A stretch of DNA of 64,000 nt from Lentimonas sp. CC4. GTDB taxonomy: Bacteria; Verrucomicrobiota; Verrucomicrobiia; Opitutales; Coraliomargaritaceae. The notes beneath the pieces were generated by a model. It made no database searches and had not been told where the DNA came from. It worked only from the letters and a program-made list of their open reading frames with translations. The DNA lies in the NCBI RefSeq assembly GCF_902728235.1, contig NZ_CACVBO010000001.1, positions 3,922,900 to 3,986,899 of the forward strand, written 5' to 3'. The position numbers were made by a program, and so were the translations under genes. Below, piece by piece: positions 33,829 through 42,953 of the stretch (its first letter is position 1; each line of letters opens with the position of its first letter).

Positions 33829-34293
33829 ATGAAATCTTTTAAAGCGATCGCCGCGATGGCGGAAAACCGAATCATTGGCAATCAAGGCGACATTCCTTGG
33901 CACCTACCGGAAGATTTTAAATGGTTTAAAAAGACCACGATGGCGGCGATCCTCGTGATGGGACGCAAGACTTACGAATCGATCGGACGTCCGTTGCCGG
34001 GGCGCGAGACATTCGTGCTGAGTCGCACTCCACGCGAGATCCCAGGCGTGCATAGTTTCACAGACCTTGAGATGTTGGATCATCTCGAAACCGACAAAAC
34101 GATCTGGATTGCTGGCGGTGGTGAAATCTACAAGCAGATGCTCCCCCGCTGCAGCGAACTCTACCTCACGCGCGTGCATCGCACCGTTGAGGGTGACGCA
34201 GCCTTCCCTGAATTCGAAGACTACTTTGAACTCGCCGAAGTGATCGAAAAAAACGCCGACTTCACCATCGAGCGCTGGGTCAACACGCAATAG
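33829..34293 (+). CDS. folA: Dihydrofolate reductase
   Basis: A 154-residue DHFR, which reduces dihydrofolate to tetrahydrofolate with NADPH. Motifs: AAMAENRIIGNQGDIPWHLP with the substrate-binding region, a carboxylate at the usual active-site place (PEDFKWFKKTT), MGRKTYESIGRPLPGRETFV and IWIAGGGEIYKQMLPRCSEL. It regenerates the folate used by the adjacent thyA product. Confidence 0.96.
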   Translation: MKSFKAIAAMAENRIIGNQGDIPWHLPEDFKWFKKTTMAAILVMGRKTYESIGRPLPGRETFVLSRTPREIPGVHSFTDLEMLDHLETDKTIWIAGGGEIYKQMLPRCSELYLTRVHRTVEGDAAFPEFEDYFELAEVIEKNADFTIERWVNTQ

Positions 34294-34340
34294 ACCCTTC
34301 ACGCATCATAATTTGTGATTCTCAATGGTTCAGGAACTTA

Positions 34341-34464
34341 GCAGGGGTCGTGCTTGTCTCCTGACCATGAGCTTGTCGAATGGCGCGAACCGCGTAGGCA
34401 CGAAACATTGGAAAACTTCGCGGCCTGTGGCCTTTGAGCGGTCTTCGCAAAGCAAAGCCCCTAC
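34341..34464. repeat. Palindromic repeat family GTAGGGGC, copy 3
   Basis: Inverted relative to copies 1 and 2. The end GCAAAGCAAAGCCCCTAC at 34464 and a degraded partner AGGGGTCGTGCTTGTCTCC near 34342 form the arms; an internal AACTTCGCGG is shared with copy 1. Confidence 0.7.
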
Positions 34465-34539
34465 CTCAAAGAGAGAGAGAAATGCACGGAAAGCAGTTTC
34501 CACAAATCATGAAGAGCGTAAGCAATAAACGACCAATCG

Positions 34540-36363
34540 CTACGAGCTCTCGAATTGCTCCTTCACCAGTTTCAGCTGATGCTTAGAGACACGCTTCGCC
34601 TGATTGTAGATACGTTTCATATTGTCGATAAATTCCATCTCGACACGAAAAATCACTAAGCGATTCGGGTCACTCAACGAGAGTCGCTCGGCCTGATACT
34701 CAAGCGCTTGATCAATGGTCTGCTTCACGACTCCCGAACGCTCTAACACTTGACGCGCAAGTTCCGGATCATCCTTTGCAATGGCATCGGCACATAAGTT
34801 CGTCGCTTCCCAGACAGTCCGATACACCGTCGACATTAACGCCCGCATCGCCTGACTCGGCACCACACGCTCCGTGCGCGCTTGATTGACCACATCCACC
34901 AACTCGGACTTCAACATACCACTCAGGCTGCGCAGATAATTACTCGCCGTCATCAACAGCAACAATTGCTGACCATCCTTCTGGCTCATCGCCTCTTTGG
35001 GCATCGAAGCTAGATACTTCAAAATGTGCTCCGTCAAAACCTCGATATCTTCTTCCTGTCGAGCAATGACATTGAGCTGCTCAGCCTCGGCCTCCCAACC
35101 TGCTTGCTTAAAGGCGGCAAACATCGAGTCTATGATCGAGCCGACGTGTCCGATCTCCAACTGCACCCGTTGTAGCGCTAAGCTGGGTGCCTCCAGTAAT
35201 TCACGATCCAAATACTTCGGCTGAATCACTGCCTTAACCACTTCAGGACGATCCGGCACGATCTTCTCACATAACTTCGCCAACAATCCAGTGAACCAGA
35301 TCAACACCATTGTATTCGCCACGTTAAAAAACGTATGTGCGTTCGCAATCTGCCGTGGCACTTCAACACTCAGACGCTCTGCCCCGGTCAACGATTCCGC
35401 CGCCGGCGAAATCGCTCGAATCAAATCACACAGCTGAGGAATAAAGAACGCCCACGCTGCGACACCGATCACATTAATCAATACATGCGCGACTGCGGCA
35501 CGCACCGCAGGGCGCGACTTGCCGAGCGCAGCCAAAATCGCCGTCACGCACGTGCCGATATTCGCCCCCAGAGCTAAGGCAACTCCCGCCTCTAGCGTAA
35601 TCGACCCACCACTCGCCAGAGCAATCGCAATACCCGTCGTCGCAGCCGATGACTGAATCAGCGCAGTGAACACGGCGCCGACCAAGATGCCCATCACGGG
35701 ATTATTCATCTGAACCATCAAATCCAGAAACGGTTGATAGTCACGTAACGGAGTCATTGCCGCCCCCATCAGCCCCATACCAAAAAAGATCAGCCCTAAG
35801 CCCATCACCGTGTCACCGTAATTGCGCGCACGATCCCCCTTTGCAATAAAGCGCACGAGAAATCCAAGCGCCACAGGCAGCAAGGCATACTGCGTCACAT
35901 TGAAGGCAATGATTTGAGCTGCGAACGTGCTCCCCACATTCGCGCCCATGATAATGCTCACCGCCTGCGTCAACGACATGAGCCCCGCACTAATAAAACC
36001 GACCACCAATACCGTCGTCACCGACGATGAATTCAAGATACCAGTGATCAAGGCACCCGAAAACGCACCGGAAAACCGGTTACCCGTCATCTTCTCTAGG
36101 AACAGTTTCAGGCCGTCGCCCGCCACCGCTTTAATGGCATCCGACATAATATCCATCCCGAGCAGAAACAGCGCAAGCCCACCAAAGAGCTGCATCCATA
36201 CCGTGCTCCAAGCGATGTCAACTTCGACGACTTCAAGCTCCTCGATCACCTCAACCGCAGACTCAGGCGCACCAAAAGCGGCAGCCACACAACAAAAAGC
36301 CAAACAACACAGCAGAATCAATCGACTGCGTTGCTGCTTTAAGGAACGCATCATAATACCCAT
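34540..36363 (-). CDS. Na+/phosphate symporter with PhoU-like tail
   Basis: 607 residues of the NptA/YjbB type. After a signal-like N-terminus, two Na/Pi-cotransporter repeats are seen (GLALFLLGMDIMSDAIKAVA with GALITGILNSSSVTTVLVVG, and GAVFTALIQSSAATTGIAIA). The QSSAATT and NSSSVTT motifs form the substrate site. The C-terminal 210 residues are helical and PhoU-like (LELGHVGSI-type repeats). It takes up phosphate with Na+, fitting a marine host. The PPK2 gene upstream on the same strand ends 3 bases before this start. Confidence 0.9.
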   Translation of the reverse strand: MGIMMRSLKQQRSRLILLCCLAFCCVAAAFGAPESAVEVIEELEVVEVDIAWSTVWMQLFGGLALFLLGMDIMSDAIKAVAGDGLKLFLEKMTGNRFSGAFSGALITGILNSSSVTTVLVVGFISAGLMSLTQAVSIIMGANVGSTFAAQIIAFNVTQYALLPVALGFLVRFIAKGDRARNYGDTVMGLGLIFFGMGLMGAAMTPLRDYQPFLDLMVQMNNPVMGILVGAVFTALIQSSAATTGIAIALASGGSITLEAGVALALGANIGTCVTAILAALGKSRPAVRAAVAHVLINVIGVAAWAFFIPQLCDLIRAISPAAESLTGAERLSVEVPRQIANAHTFFNVANTMVLIWFTGLLAKLCEKIVPDRPEVVKAVIQPKYLDRELLEAPSLALQRVQLEIGHVGSIIDSMFAAFKQAGWEAEAEQLNVIARQEEDIEVLTEHILKYLASMPKEAMSQKDGQQLLLLMTASNYLRSLSGMLKSELVDVVNQARTERVVPSQAMRALMSTVYRTVWEATNLCADAIAKDDPELARQVLERSGVVKQTIDQALEYQAERLSLSDPNRLVIFRVEMEFIDNMKRIYNQAKRVSKHQLKLVKEQFESS

Positions 36364-36366
36364 ATC

Positions 36367-37197
36367 CTAATACTTTTCAGGAATCCAATTACGATCGGCC
36401 ACCGACGCCGCAGTGTCATAAGCGCCCTTCTTTGAACGCTTCGGCAACTTGATCAGTTCCTCTTTCATCGTCTCATACGGAATCTGATCCAATAAATGCG
36501 AAATACAATTTAAGCGCGCTCGCTTCTTATCATTGGAATCGACTAAATTCCATGGTGCCCATTCGGTATCCGTCGCTTCCAGCATTTCGTCGCGCGCCTT
36601 CGAATAGTCATACCAGCGACCACGCGATTCCAAGTCCATCGGACTTAACTTCCAACGGCGCTTTGGGTCATGCACCCGTTTCAGGAAGCGTTTCTCCTGC
36701 TCCTCATTGTTAACATCCAACCAATACTTCACCAGCACGATGCCTTGATCAGTGATCCATCGTTCAAAGTTCGGGCAGATCTTCAAAAAATCAGCATGCT
36801 GCTTCTTGGTGCAAAACCCCATTACTTTCTCGACCCCCGCACGGTTATACCAACTACGATCAAACAAAACGACCTCACCAGCAGCAGGCATATGTGCGAT
36901 ATAACGCTGAAAATACAGCTGCGTCTTTTCCCGCTCACTCGGAGCTGGCAGCGCCACGGTGCGAAAAATACGCGGACTGACACGTTCACTAATCCGTTTG
37001 ATCACGCCCCCCTTACCGGCAGCATCACGTCCTTCAAACACCACAACAATTCGTAGTCCTTGCTCAACCACCCAATGCTGTAAATGAACTAATTCTGTCT
37101 GCAACCGCTCAATTTCCTCCTCATAGAATTTATTTGAGAGCTTCTCAGGTGTTGACGTTTTCGAGACAGAAACAGGCTTTTTCTTCTTTTTAGGCAT
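36367..37197 (-). CDS. ppk2: Polyphosphate kinase 2
   Basis: A 276-residue PPK2. It moves phosphate between polyphosphate and nucleotides. Walker A is FEGRDAAGKGGVIKRI, the lid region has LPAPSEREKTQLYFQRYI, and Walker B is VVLFDRSWYNRAGVE. The N-terminus is lysine-rich (MPKKKKKPVSVSK). Class I single-domain members usually make GTP or ATP from polyphosphate. The position just upstream of the phosphate symporter suggests one operon for phosphate uptake and storage. Confidence 0.94.
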   Translation of the reverse strand: MPKKKKKPVSVSKTSTPEKLSNKFYEEEIERLQTELVHLQHWVVEQGLRIVVVFEGRDAAGKGGVIKRISERVSPRIFRTVALPAPSEREKTQLYFQRYIAHMPAAGEVVLFDRSWYNRAGVEKVMGFCTKKQHADFLKICPNFERWITDQGIVLVKYWLDVNNEEQEKRFLKRVHDPKRRWKLSPMDLESRGRWYDYSKARDEMLEATDTEWAPWNLVDSNDKKRARLNCISHLLDQIPYETMKEELIKLPKRSKKGAYDTAASVADRNWIPEKY

Positions 37198-37332
37198 ACG
37201 CTGAATAGGGGTGAATTAAATAGACTAACCAAAGTATAAAGAAGGCAAACAGAAGCAACTTCCAACAAAGAAAAAAGGCCTCACTGTCACTTTCAGGCGA
37301 AGATTGCAGAAGTGCACGTAAAGAGAGTGATA

Positions 37333-37462
37333 GACCTCGCTAGCGCGAGGTCGCTACGATTTCTCTGATAAAAAACCGACCATAGCGATGCGACGCTAGT
37401 CGTGTCACTTTTCGGAGCGGGATATTGAGCAGTCGACCTCGCTAGCGCGAGTGCGCTACGAT
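37333..37462. repeat. Repeated palindrome GACCTCGCTAGCGCGAGGTC
   Basis: A 20-bp palindrome at 37333-37352 is followed by GCTACGAT. A second, partly changed copy is at 37435-37462, also followed by GCTACGAT. The gap 37198-37510 also repeats AAAAAAGGCCTCACTG (37271-37286), the left half of the terminator at 37511. No gene is seen in this gap. Confidence 0.7.
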
Positions 37463-37510
37463 ATTTCTACTTCATCGCACGACCTTCGCCTTTCTTTGAC
37501 GATGAGCCAT

Positions 37511-37548
37511 AAAAAAGGCCTCACTGCAATATACAGCGAGGCCTTTTT
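37511..37548 (-). terminator. Terminator of the DUF805 gene
   Basis: The 15-bp near-perfect stem AAAAAGGCCTCACTG with CAGCGAGGCCTTTTT carries T runs in both directions. It lies 21 bases past the stop of the minus-strand DUF805 gene. Confidence 0.85.
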
Positions 37549-37568
37549 AAGTAAGTATAAATATCAGA

Positions 37569-37904
37569 CTATGCAGTCTTCGACGGAGCCACACACGCGT
37601 AGAGCAAGAACAAGACGTTCACTCCTGGAACCAACATCCAAAGCGTCATGTATGCGCCCTTGCCCATATCACGCAGACGCTTGAGTAACTGCATCAACCC
37701 GATCATCGAGCAGATCAATGCGCCAATGATCGCGCAGAAAATCCCCAAAGTGCCAAAGGTCCCATGGTGGAAATACTCCGGATGCGTGAAAAAATAATCC
37801 GCACCGTAGCCAATACCGGCAGTCAACGCGATCAGCACGACAAGGCTCAGAATGAATTTAACACGGCCAATGCCGCCTTCAGAACTTAAAAAACTTTTGC
37901 TCAT
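37569..37904 (-). CDS. DUF805-like small membrane protein
   Basis: 111 residues with three membrane helices (VKFILSLVVLIALTAGIGYG; TLGIFCAIIGALICSMIGLM; LWMLVPGVNVLFLLYACVAP). The LLKRLRDMGKGAYMTLWMLV region matches the conserved RLHD-x-G-R-S-G core of DUF805. Inner membrane; function of the family unknown. Confidence 0.7.
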   Translation of the reverse strand: MSKSFLSSEGGIGRVKFILSLVVLIALTAGIGYGADYFFTHPEYFHHGTFGTLGIFCAIIGALICSMIGLMQLLKRLRDMGKGAYMTLWMLVPGVNVLFLLYACVAPSKTA

Positions 37905-37981
37905 AATGGGTAGTAGATGAAATACTTAATAGCAGATATTTAAAATTGCCGCCCAAAGCGCAACAAAAACTTACACCCGCA

Positions 37982-38479
37982 CTATCGATCGTCTTTGATC
38001 CAGATTTGCCGAATCAACCACTCCCCCTCTACCTTTTCCCAGACAATACGGTAGTTCAAACGATCGCGCCAGTCATCACCACCACGCGTCGCAACTTTAG
38101 CGCTAGCCCGAACGGAAGACTCCGCGCGCGCGGCATCGGCATCCACCGCAATGGTATGCTGGCTCAAGCCCACAGACGCAGTCTCAATTGCATTTCGCAC
38201 ACTCAAAAAGGCAGCACTGATGGAATCTGCCCCAGACAGACTCGAGCGCTGCGGCAAATACTCGATCTCGCACGAATCTGTAAACAAGTCGGCGACTCGG
38301 CGACTACGCCCCAACGCCTCGAACGCCGATTCTGGTTCTGACTTTTCGACCAAATCCGCCAGCTCATTGAGTTGTTTATCAATCGCACGCGCATCCCAAT
38401 CGACATTCCAAAAGAGGGACGCGATGCATAAGGCAACCAAAGCCGCCACAACGAGCACTGTTTTCTGATTGGGTGTCAT
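37982..38479 (-). CDS. NTF2-like exported/anchored protein
   Basis: About 165 residues. A single N-terminal helix (TVLVVAALVALCIASLFW) is followed by a domain with the length and strand pattern of NTF2/SnoaL-like folds, ending RIVWEKVEGEWLIRQIWIKD. I start at MTPNQKTV; an ATG 16 codons upstream is possible. Probably periplasmic, membrane-anchored. No catalytic residues are evident. Confidence 0.55.
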   Translation of the reverse strand: MTPNQKTVLVVAALVALCIASLFWNVDWDARAIDKQLNELADLVEKSEPESAFEALGRSRRVADLFTDSCEIEYLPQRSSLSGADSISAAFLSVRNAIETASVGLSQHTIAVDADAARAESSVRASAKVATRGGDDWRDRLNYRIVWEKVEGEWLIRQIWIKDDR

Positions 38480-38560
38480 TTTGCTAGCTTTAATAGAATG
38501 CACGGCGGAGCAATCGGTTATTTCCATACGGCGATGACCTGCTAGCGTGCCACACTATAT

Positions 38561-38699
38561 TTAGGAGTTAGAAGTTAGGAGTCAGGAGTTAGTCTTTCGT
38601 AATGGTGCGCATAGAGTTTCGCAAGTGGTCTCTAATCTAGCGAACCACACAGAATTGATACTCAGATTCTAACTCCTTTCTTACGACTTCTAACGACTC
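38561..38699. repeat. Inverted heptamer repeats (TTAGGAG)
   Basis: Left 38561-38592 has TTAGGAG TTAGAAG TTAGGAG TCAGGAG; right 38666-38699 carries inverted relatives (ATTCTAA CTCC, ACTTCTAA). They fill the space between divergent genes. Confidence 0.8.
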
Positions 38700-38714
38700 T
38701 TTTAAGAATAACAC

Positions 38715-39623
38715 ATGTCTTGGATTATACTCAGCATATTATCAGCGCTCTTTCTTGGTTTCTACGACCTGGCCAAGAAGCATGCGCTCCGTGAAAACGC
38801 GGTATTCCCCGTGCTCTTCTTCGGCATCGTTACCAGCGCCTGCGTTTGGCTGCCCTTCATCATCTGGTCGCACTGGTCGCCCGAGTCTTACCCCGCCGCT
38901 GATTTCTTGATCACTCCGATTGGCTTGCACGCGCATGGCCTCTTGTTTTTCAAATCCGCGTTGGTAGCAGGTTCTTGGATATTTGGCTACTTCGCGCTCA
39001 AGCACCTTCCGCTTTCGATCGCGGGACCGATCCGCGCCACCAGCCCGCTTTGGACGATCCTACTCGCAACCTGCCTGATGGGTGAAAGCCCCAATAGCTG
39101 GCAATGGATCGGTATCGCTATCGTATTGGCATCTTTCTACGCCTTCTCATTTGTCGGCAAAAAAGAAGGCATTCACTTCCACCGCGACAAGTGGGTCGGT
39201 TACATGATCATCGCCACGCTCGTAGGCGCTTGCAGTGCGATCTATGACAAATATCTACTACAAACCGTCGGACTACGCCCCGCCGATGTGCAGGCATGGT
39301 TCTCCATCTATTTGGTGCCAGCGATGGCTCCCTTTTACCTGCTCTGGCTCAAAGGCGCATGGAAGCGCGGCACCTTTCAGTGGCGGTGGACGATTCCATT
39401 AATCGGTTGCTGCCTATTGATAGCCGACTTCCTCTACTTCACGGCCATCACCCAGGATGATGCGCTCATTTCAGTCATCTCTCCGGTGCGCCGCACCTCG
39501 GTGGTCGTCACATTCCTGGGCGGCATTTACCTACATGGCGAAAAGAACGTCCGCATCAAAGCGATCTGTATCGGAGCACTACTGATTGGCATCACACTGC
39601 TTAAGCTAAAAAGCGGGAACTAA
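38715..39623 (+). CDS. EamA/DMT-family transporter
   Basis: A 302-residue protein with about ten membrane helices in two EamA repeats. The first repeat end shows LPLSIAGPIRATSPLWTILL, and the second shows DALISVISPVRRTSVVVTFL with LGGIYLHGEKNVRIKAICIG. These are typical ends of drug/metabolite exporter repeats. Substrate unknown. Convergent with the protease gene. Confidence 0.9.
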   Translation: MSWIILSILSALFLGFYDLAKKHALRENAVFPVLFFGIVTSACVWLPFIIWSHWSPESYPAADFLITPIGLHAHGLLFFKSALVAGSWIFGYFALKHLPLSIAGPIRATSPLWTILLATCLMGESPNSWQWIGIAIVLASFYAFSFVGKKEGIHFHRDKWVGYMIIATLVGACSAIYDKYLLQTVGLRPADVQAWFSIYLVPAMAPFYLLWLKGAWKRGTFQWRWTIPLIGCCLLIADFLYFTAITQDDALISVISPVRRTSVVVTFLGGIYLHGEKNVRIKAICIGALLIGITLLKLKSGN

Positions 39624-39629
39624 GAACAG

Positions 39630-40868
39630 CTATAATGCTAGGCGTGAATCTTGAAAACGCGTCAACGCACGGATGGCTTCATCACGCACATCGTCAATCG
39701 AGTAGTAACGGCGCCTGTAGAAATCGACCTGCAATGCGTCCGCAGTGCTTTGGCGGTCACTTTGAAGCTCCATCAGCAGGCTAGTCACGAAACGCTTTAG
39801 CATGCGCTGATTGTGCGAAGAGTTCGTGCCTCGTTGCCACTGAAAATCTCGGTCAAAATTTTTAAATAAATAGCCCAACGAATCATGACTCCCGTAACCA
39901 GTCATCAGCTTATCCTCATACTGTAACATATAGCTGATATGCCACATCACTTTGGTGCGATCTTCATAGCGATGATACAATTCAGACTGCTGATATAAAT
40001 CATTCAACGCGATCTGCCCCCACTCAATTTCGCCATCTAGCCGATAACCAAATCGACGAATATCAGCCTGCTCGGAATCTTCAGTCCACTTTGACTTCAC
40101 GCTAAAATCCTTCAGGCGTGATGCAATCGCGACGACCTTGCCCAACTCATCATGCATAATGGGACTGCCGCTATTCCCAGGAACAAACTTAGCGGACACT
40201 TGGAGCTCATCGGGGCCAACACCAGTGACTTCCCCCGTCAAACGCGAGCCCACCCCCGCGCCGTCTGAGTTGCCAACCACCGTAACTGCTTGCCCAATGC
40301 CAACTTCGTCAAAACTCAAGGACTGTGAGAGCGGCAGCGTCGGTCCTTCCCACTCGATCGGAACGAGCGCAATGTCACGCTTCTGGCTAATGAAACCATA
40401 TGACGGCAATGTTATCACCTCACCGTCCAATGTTCGAATCAATGCACCTCGCGCCGCGCCTAACACATGAATATTTGTAATGAGGAAAGTGCGCCCACGC
40501 ATTTCCGCGATAAACCCAGAACCCTCTGACTGATCCGATGAAATCACCACCAGCGCCCCCGACTCAATCTCGCTAGCAGTAGGCATCGGCTCAATCGCAT
40601 CACGTGCTGCCAACTCTGCTTCCGCAGCTGCCAGCTCACGTTTCAGTCGCGCAACCTTCTCTTCCAAGGTCTCCAGACCGACCCCATTCGCTTCATCCTG
40701 CAAGCGCAGTGCAAGTTCTTCCCGAGCTCGTTTCGCTCGCTCTAAGGGCGACTCACTTGTATCCGGAATTTTCGCAGTGAAGCCCTGCCCCAATACAGTC
40801 ACACCACTGAGTAACAAGAGCGCGCTCAGCTGTAATGACCGGAAACTAATAAATCGAGGAGAAGACAT
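39630..40868 (-). CDS. Exported trypsin-like serine protease
   Basis: About 412 residues. A signal peptide (LQLSALLLLSGVTVLGQG) and a short coiled coil (residues about 35-85) precede a trypsin-like domain. The triad is visible: histidine in FLITNIHVLG, aspartate in QKRDIALVPI, serine in VPGNSGSPIMHD. The C-terminal 150 residues are helical and unfamiliar. No PDZ domain. It probably works in the periplasm on unknown substrates. An ATG 7 codons upstream is also possible. Confidence 0.8.
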   Translation of the reverse strand: MSSPRFISFRSLQLSALLLLSGVTVLGQGFTAKIPDTSESPLERAKRAREELALRLQDEANGVGLETLEEKVARLKRELAAAEAELAARDAIEPMPTASEIESGALVVISSDQSEGSGFIAEMRGRTFLITNIHVLGAARGALIRTLDGEVITLPSYGFISQKRDIALVPIEWEGPTLPLSQSLSFDEVGIGQAVTVVGNSDGAGVGSRLTGEVTGVGPDELQVSAKFVPGNSGSPIMHDELGKVVAIASRLKDFSVKSKWTEDSEQADIRRFGYRLDGEIEWGQIALNDLYQQSELYHRYEDRTKVMWHISYMLQYEDKLMTGYGSHDSLGYLFKNFDRDFQWQRGTNSSHNQRMLKRFVTSLLMELQSDRQSTADALQVDFYRRRYYSIDDVRDEAIRALTRFQDSRLAL

Positions 40869-41001
40869 TGTCCTCAAAATGCGCGACACGACGTGCGCTT
40901 CAAGCCGATTTATTCACGATGACTGATGGAATGAACGCACAACATTAAACTTTAAACGTTTAGCGTCGGACCTTGAGTGTTCGAGCGAAGCGATTCTCCC
41001 C

Positions 41002-41931
41002 CTACTCGACCTCCAAGTCGAAATGACCAAATACCTCACGGCCTTCCACCTGTATTTGAGCAAAGACGCGATACCAGCCAGGGTTCGGCACATTAAACAA
41101 AAATGCCAAGCCCTGCTCCACTTCCAGGGAGCGAGCTGAGACCACACTGTCAATCGGATGCATATGAGCAAAGCCCTTGCGCGCTGCATCGAAGGCCACC
41201 ATATGCCCCTTTGCACCCATAATATCCTGCAGATCGACGGCATCGCCACCCTCCGTAGTCACAGTCAGGTCGAAGCGATAGTCCGTGCCCGTGCGTAGCC
41301 GCTCAGGCACCTCTCCGATATCAAAACGTATGCCATCCACCACACTCTGTGTATTGCGATCAAACTCCATTGCCGAAGCAATGCCAGCCACCTCAATCAC
41401 ACCTGTGCCGATAATCTGACGGCGTGTGCGCAACGGCACGATCTCGGTGAATACCTGATACGTGCCTGCGAGCTCTGGAGTAAACTCAAAGGTATATTGC
41501 CCATTCAATCCATCTGCCTGCGGATGCACGTGATGATAATCACGCAACGAAGGATCCACCACCATGACATGCATCTTCTTCGTATGCGTCATGGCCAGTT
41601 GATGCGGCGCAATCGGCGTGCCACCCGATGTCAGCAACTCTAGCGTCACTTCCTGCGCGACACCAGGCTTCGGTTCATCAGCCAAAAACACCCCCATTTC
41701 GACGGGATATTTGAGACGTGTCAGATCCAAAAATCCGGCATGATTGGTCGCGCAAAACTCTACCGAACCATCGGCATTGACGATCTCCTCATAGTGCAAG
41801 AATCCGCATTGCGCATCTGGCAATGCGCGTAATGCAAAATATGCCGCGACAAACAGCACGGTAAGCACCGAGATACTCACCAGCGAAATACGCTTGGAGT
41901 TTACGGGGTGATTCTGAGCCACGGCGGTCAT
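41002..41931 (-). CDS. Anchored His/Met-rich protein beside Sco
   Basis: 309 residues. One N-terminal helix (LVSISVLTVLFVAAYFALRA) anchors a periplasmic part with two similar units: MTHTKKMHVMVVDPSLRDYH followed by HVHP, and GHMVAFDAARKGFAHMHP. Such His/Met patterns occur in copper- and other metal-handling proteins and YtkA-like domains. It follows the Sco gene after 35 bases in the same direction, supporting a role in copper delivery. Metal binding is inferred. Confidence 0.55.
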   Translation of the reverse strand: MTAVAQNHPVNSKRISLVSISVLTVLFVAAYFALRALPDAQCGFLHYEEIVNADGSVEFCATNHAGFLDLTRLKYPVEMGVFLADEPKPGVAQEVTLELLTSGGTPIAPHQLAMTHTKKMHVMVVDPSLRDYHHVHPQADGLNGQYTFEFTPELAGTYQVFTEIVPLRTRRQIIGTGVIEVAGIASAMEFDRNTQSVVDGIRFDIGEVPERLRTGTDYRFDLTVTTEGGDAVDLQDIMGAKGHMVAFDAARKGFAHMHPIDSVVSARSLEVEQGLAFLFNVPNPGWYRVFAQIQVEGREVFGHFDLEVE

Positions 41932-41966
41932 ATCAATGGGTGCAATACGGTTGTGCAGATAAAAGT

Positions 41967-42818
41967 CTACAATTGCTTGGCCGCTTCAATGAATTCTTCA
42001 GTCGTCCACTTCGAACCTTCCTTGCGAAACGCCACACGACCATTCGCGTCAACCAGCAAAGTCGCCATGGTGTGATTGATCGTGCCGTCTTCCTCCATCG
42101 TCAAAATCCCAAATTGACGGAGTAAATCATCCACAAGCTCTTGTGTCGCAGTGAGTAGATGAAAGTTGTCATTCTCTAATTGATAGCTCTGCGCATATTG
42201 ACGAAGGATACCAGGCGAATCATATTCCGGATCAAAGGTAATCGTCACAAAATGTAAATTCTCCATGCCATCCTCACGCGCAATCTCCTGCAGCTCCGAC
42301 ATGCGTGTGGTCGATGCCGGGCACATCGTCGCAGCACGGCAACGCGTGAAAATAAAGTTTAGCACAAAGGCCTTACCGCGCATCTCACGGATTTGCAGAA
42401 AGTCTCCATGCTGATCGATCATCGCGAAATTGGGAATGTAATCACCCTGCCTCACATATTTACGCCGACTCATCGTCGCGGTCGCGTCATGCAACTGCTT
42501 ATTGACATCGACCATTGCCTTCGCGCCGATGCCATCTACAGGAAAGATGCGCTCCAAATGCCAAACGCCGCTATAATCCACCGCCTCCGCTCGAATCAAA
42601 CGCTCCGCATAGCCGATCTCTAGATCACCCGGCCCCACACGAAAGTCCACAGTCTGCCCAGCAGACAGGTCGGAACTCGCAGACTCCGTGAGCTCAACCC
42701 GTAAAGCCTTCGCCTCCGGCAAGACCTCCAAGACACGACCCTGCACCGAAAACGACTCCGCCGCAAGTGAACCCACCGCAAAGAGTGGCAATAAAATGCT
42801 ATATATTAGACAACGCAT
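41967..42818 (-). CDS. Sco/SenC copper protein with N-terminal CusF-like domain
   Basis: 283 residues. A signal peptide (SILLPLFAVGSLAAE) is followed by a small beta domain (about 20-90, VQGRVLEVLPEAKALRVELT, TVDFRVGP) resembling CusF-type copper-binding modules. The thioredoxin-like Sco domain follows, with the metal cysteines in FTRCRAATMCPAS (C-x5-C rather than the usual C-x3-C) and the conserved histidine in INHTMATLLVD. Sco proteins help assemble the CuA centre of cytochrome oxidase. No oxidase genes lie in this window. Confidence 0.82.
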   Translation of the reverse strand: MRCLIYSILLPLFAVGSLAAESFSVQGRVLEVLPEAKALRVELTESASSDLSAGQTVDFRVGPGDLEIGYAERLIRAEAVDYSGVWHLERIFPVDGIGAKAMVDVNKQLHDATATMSRRKYVRQGDYIPNFAMIDQHGDFLQIREMRGKAFVLNFIFTRCRAATMCPASTTRMSELQEIAREDGMENLHFVTITFDPEYDSPGILRQYAQSYQLENDNFHLLTATQELVDDLLRQFGILTMEEDGTINHTMATLLVDANGRVAFRKEGSKWTTEEFIEAAKQL

Positions 42819-42953
42819 CCGTGCAACTTGCCACGAAATGACGCGGCATCAAGTCCCGAAGGCAAGATTCCAGGGAACGCCGACGTCCTCGAGATCAAGC
42901 AGGCACCGCAGTGACCGGACGGCAAGATTGCCAAAATCACAATCCACTGATCT

